The translations under genes and the position numbers were made by a program. Of a stretch of DNA of 64,000 bases, positions 61,797-64,000 are shown piece by piece. The notes beneath the pieces were generated by a model. The model was not told the DNA's origin. It saw only the letters and a program-made list of their open reading frames with translations, and ran no database searches. The first letter of the stretch is position 1. Every line of letters starts with the position of its first letter. Source of the stretch: Membranipora membranacea (taxonomy: Eukaryota > Bryozoa > Gymnolaemata > Cheilostomatida > Membraniporidae); the NCBI GenBank assembly GCA_914767715.1, contig OU612070.1, positions 3,179,501-3,243,500 on the forward strand, in the 5' to 3' direction.

Positions 61797-62200
61797 TGCT
61801 CTAGCTAACCCCATGCTGCTAAAGATGACAATATCAGCATTCGCTGTTGGCTGAAAATAAATGCTTTGGCAGGTCCTATTGCATCCCATGTCCACTTCAT
61901 GATCCCACAGCTTAGAGTGGGATGCCAGCGTGACACATGATGTGATTAAAATGATTACATGAAGTGGTGGGAAGCCAGTCGAAGACTGTTACACCTTCAT
62001 AATGCTTCAAGTTAAAATTAGATATTTGGGCCTAGATATTGTGTGACACAATGTCCAGGTTTTATACACGTTGTTATATTTATTAAAATAGTGTCTGTGA
62101 TGTAATATTGTTGCTGTTGGCTTGTACCAAAATTTCCACCTATTATGATGTAGGCCTTCTGGAGTGCTGATCGAGTTATCGACAAAAAACTGGTTTTAGA
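61797..62200 (+). repeat. Diverged dispersed repeat, copy 1
   Basis: It shares ordered words with 63340-63690: ATATCAGCAT..GCTGTT, GTTACACC.TCATAA, GATATT.TGTGA..CA.TGTCC and AATAGT.TCTGT. Identity is perhaps 65-70% by eye. Family unknown. Confidence 0.5.
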
Positions 62201-62418
62201 ACGGTAAATCAACGATAGCGTCTCTGCTTCTACACCTTCCAAAGTCGTTACGTTGCCCACAAATAAATGCTTCAGTGCCTCAATTAATGATGGCAACGAG
62301 ACGGGACAATGCCCGGTCTCGCGAGACTTGTCTCCTCGAGCCAGTATCTCGTCCCGTCAAGACAGACAGACATGTCGGGAATACTAGCATTGTTAATGGT
62401 AGTAGCTGGTCAAAATAT

Positions 62419-62487
62419 TGCCCACACCCAGATTCTAACCAGTGACCTTTGTGATCAGCAGTCAACGATCTTAACCATTATGCCATG
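62419..62487 (-). ncRNA. tRNA-like sequence, probably a tRNA-derived SINE head or pseudogene
   Basis: On the minus strand, TGGCATAATGGTTAAGATCG resembles an A box/D-arm and GGTTAGAATCTGG a mutated B box at normal spacing. The anticodon stem pairs poorly (about three of five pairs). Nearby runs of TCTCGTCCCG (62304-62365 and 62700-62770) may belong to the same element. Confidence 0.45.
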
Positions 62488-63339
62488 GATTTATATGACA
62501 GCGCAAGAAATTAAGACTATTATACAATGAAAAGATAGTTATTAGTCATACTTTTGCTGCTTGGTCTCTACATAGTTCCTATTTCTAGATGATAAGTTAC
62601 AAACTGAATCAAATATACTAAAAGCTGATTGCACTAGTGATAGTGAATGAATATCCACCATTCTTTTATATTGTGATATCTGAAGAATGTTTTATCGGCA
62701 TCGATATATGTCTCGGTCTCGTCCCGAAATCTCTTGCTGTCTCAGTCCCGTCCTGTCTCGCCAAAATCTGACAATTCGCTATCACTAGCCTCAATGCTAA
62801 TGCTCTGTCCTGTCTAGGCTTATTATTAAGTCTATGGTTGTGTGCAATTGTGAATTTTTTGTGTAATCACAACATTTCAAACGACAAAAACATCAACAGG
62901 TTTCAGAATAGTTGTGTTTTATCGATAAATGAGCAAAATACATAAAAATTCACCATCTTAATAATTTGTTCCCGATTTCATTCAGACGTAGTGCAAAGAC
63001 AAAGGTCATATGTGAAATTTTTTGTTTTTATTCTTACAATTAGAGGTGATGAATGACTTAGCCGATTATTTTGTAGGATGATTGAGGTCATTTGGAAATC
63101 TGAATGTGTGTATAACATTGATTATATTATTGTCAAATTTGAAATTAAATGTAAATCCTGTATTTTGGTCGCATTTGTAAACTTTGTGGTTTACAATTCC
63201 CTCTTATTTGGTGAATTGATACACTGTTCTATTTGTAAATTCAGTAAAATTGTTTGTCCCTGATTTAAAGCCCAGTGCAATTTTATGATCCTCTCATCTA
63301 TTTAAGAATCCTCAAGACGTTTTAATTGAGTATCCAATG
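62488..63339. other. Gene-free stretch
   Basis: AT-rich with short TCTCGTCCCG-type repeats near 62705-62765. No gene recognised. Confidence 0.3.
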
Positions 63340-63690
63340 GTAATAACTTTGGACATGGAACATGCTGATATATGATGTTAGTGAGTTATCAGCATCTGCT
63401 GTTTACTGCAAATGGGTATTAGGATAGTACAAGATGTTATGGAACGGAGTACTTGGATCGGTGAAAACAACAAGTCGTAAGTCAGTTACACCCTCATAAC
63501 CTCCTAATTTCAATATTTGATGTTTTGATCTGGATATTTTGTGAGGCAGTGTCCGGATTGAGATTGTACTGATGCTGAATGAATATAATAAAAATAGTAT
63601 CTGTCATTTACACCTCCATAATTGGTGTGAGGCTCCTTGATCGATGTCCTAACATTTGCACCTCCTAAAATTTGTTATCCTCTGCACTGA
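63340..63690 (+). repeat. Diverged dispersed repeat, copy 2
   Basis: Counterpart of 61797-62200 in the same orientation. The remaining 310 bp to the window edge shows nothing recognisable. Confidence 0.5.
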
Positions 63691-64000
63691 TTTGAAATTT
63701 GACTGTATGCGATTGCTCAATAAACTTGCTCAAGATTTCGTTTTGCAACATAAAAATACAGCTGAACTAGTCTAGATATATAACAACAACAGCAATAATT
63801 GTGGTTGATCAATCACAAAAATACATAAACCACAATCTTTATAAATTGATCTTGTCTTTTTTCCTGGTCGCAGTGCACAAAACATCCTTCATATTAATTG
63901 TGTGAATCTATAGAATCAGAAAACAATGTTGCAGTGCATGGCTAGAGAATGAAGCATTGGGTATTTCAAACACTTGTCAACAAATTACGACATTACGAAT

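Overview
This is animal nuclear DNA. It is AT-rich, its genes are split into small exons by introns of roughly 100-700 bp with GT-AG borders, and it carries metazoan receptor and protease families plus several transposon families. The species cannot be named from the sequence. The gene set (ADAM10, a sushi/C-type lectin/thrombospondin/fibronectin receptor, a mucin-like chitin-binding protein, THAP-DDE and R2-like elements) fits a marine invertebrate. I lean towards a sponge or cnidarian with low confidence. All exon borders below were built by hand from splice sites and kept only where reading phase is continuous.

Layout, left to right. (1) 102-2682, minus: the 5' part of a secreted chitin-binding/EGF/mucin-like protein that runs off the left edge. 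(2) 3839-12717, plus: a complete 16-exon ADAM10/Kuzbanian-type metalloprotease of 851 residues, diverging from gene 1. (3) 13911-49017, minus: one very large gene of 40 phase-consistent exons encoding about 2,539 residues. It encodes a type I receptor with a signal peptide, about three copies of an unrecognised ~300-residue module, two C-type-lectin-like regions, a thrombospondin repeat and seven sushi-like domains. Fibronectin-III-like segments then resemble the membrane-proximal part of receptor tyrosine phosphatases, followed by a single membrane helix and a cytoplasmic part with no phosphatase domain. It is convergent with ADAM10. (4) Inside its intron 7 (33816-44404) sit two adjacent transposons: an ISL2EU/IS4EU-like DNA transposon (34.0-39.5 kb; YqaJ nuclease gene and THAP-DDE transposase gene, tail to tail, both frameshifted) and an R2-like LINE (39.56-43.5 kb; one in-frame stop). 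(5) 50304-52748, minus: a seven-transmembrane receptor of about 466 residues, class-B/adhesion-like, with a short ectodomain of no known type. (6) 53.2-64 kb: no gene recognised; old LINE fragments, dispersed repeats and two tRNA-like sequences.

How the genes may relate: ADAM10 is the classic sheddase for type I receptors. The neighbouring receptor has a furin consensus (RIKR) in its membrane-proximal region and a lysine-rich cytoplasmic tail, so regulated shedding is a reasonable but untested idea. The most novel items are this receptor's tandem five-exon module and its non-phosphatase cytoplasmic domain. Next come the tandem copies of a 5' splice site in ADAM10 intron 2, a tRNA-Asp-like locus interrupted by 56 nt, and several foldback elements in introns.
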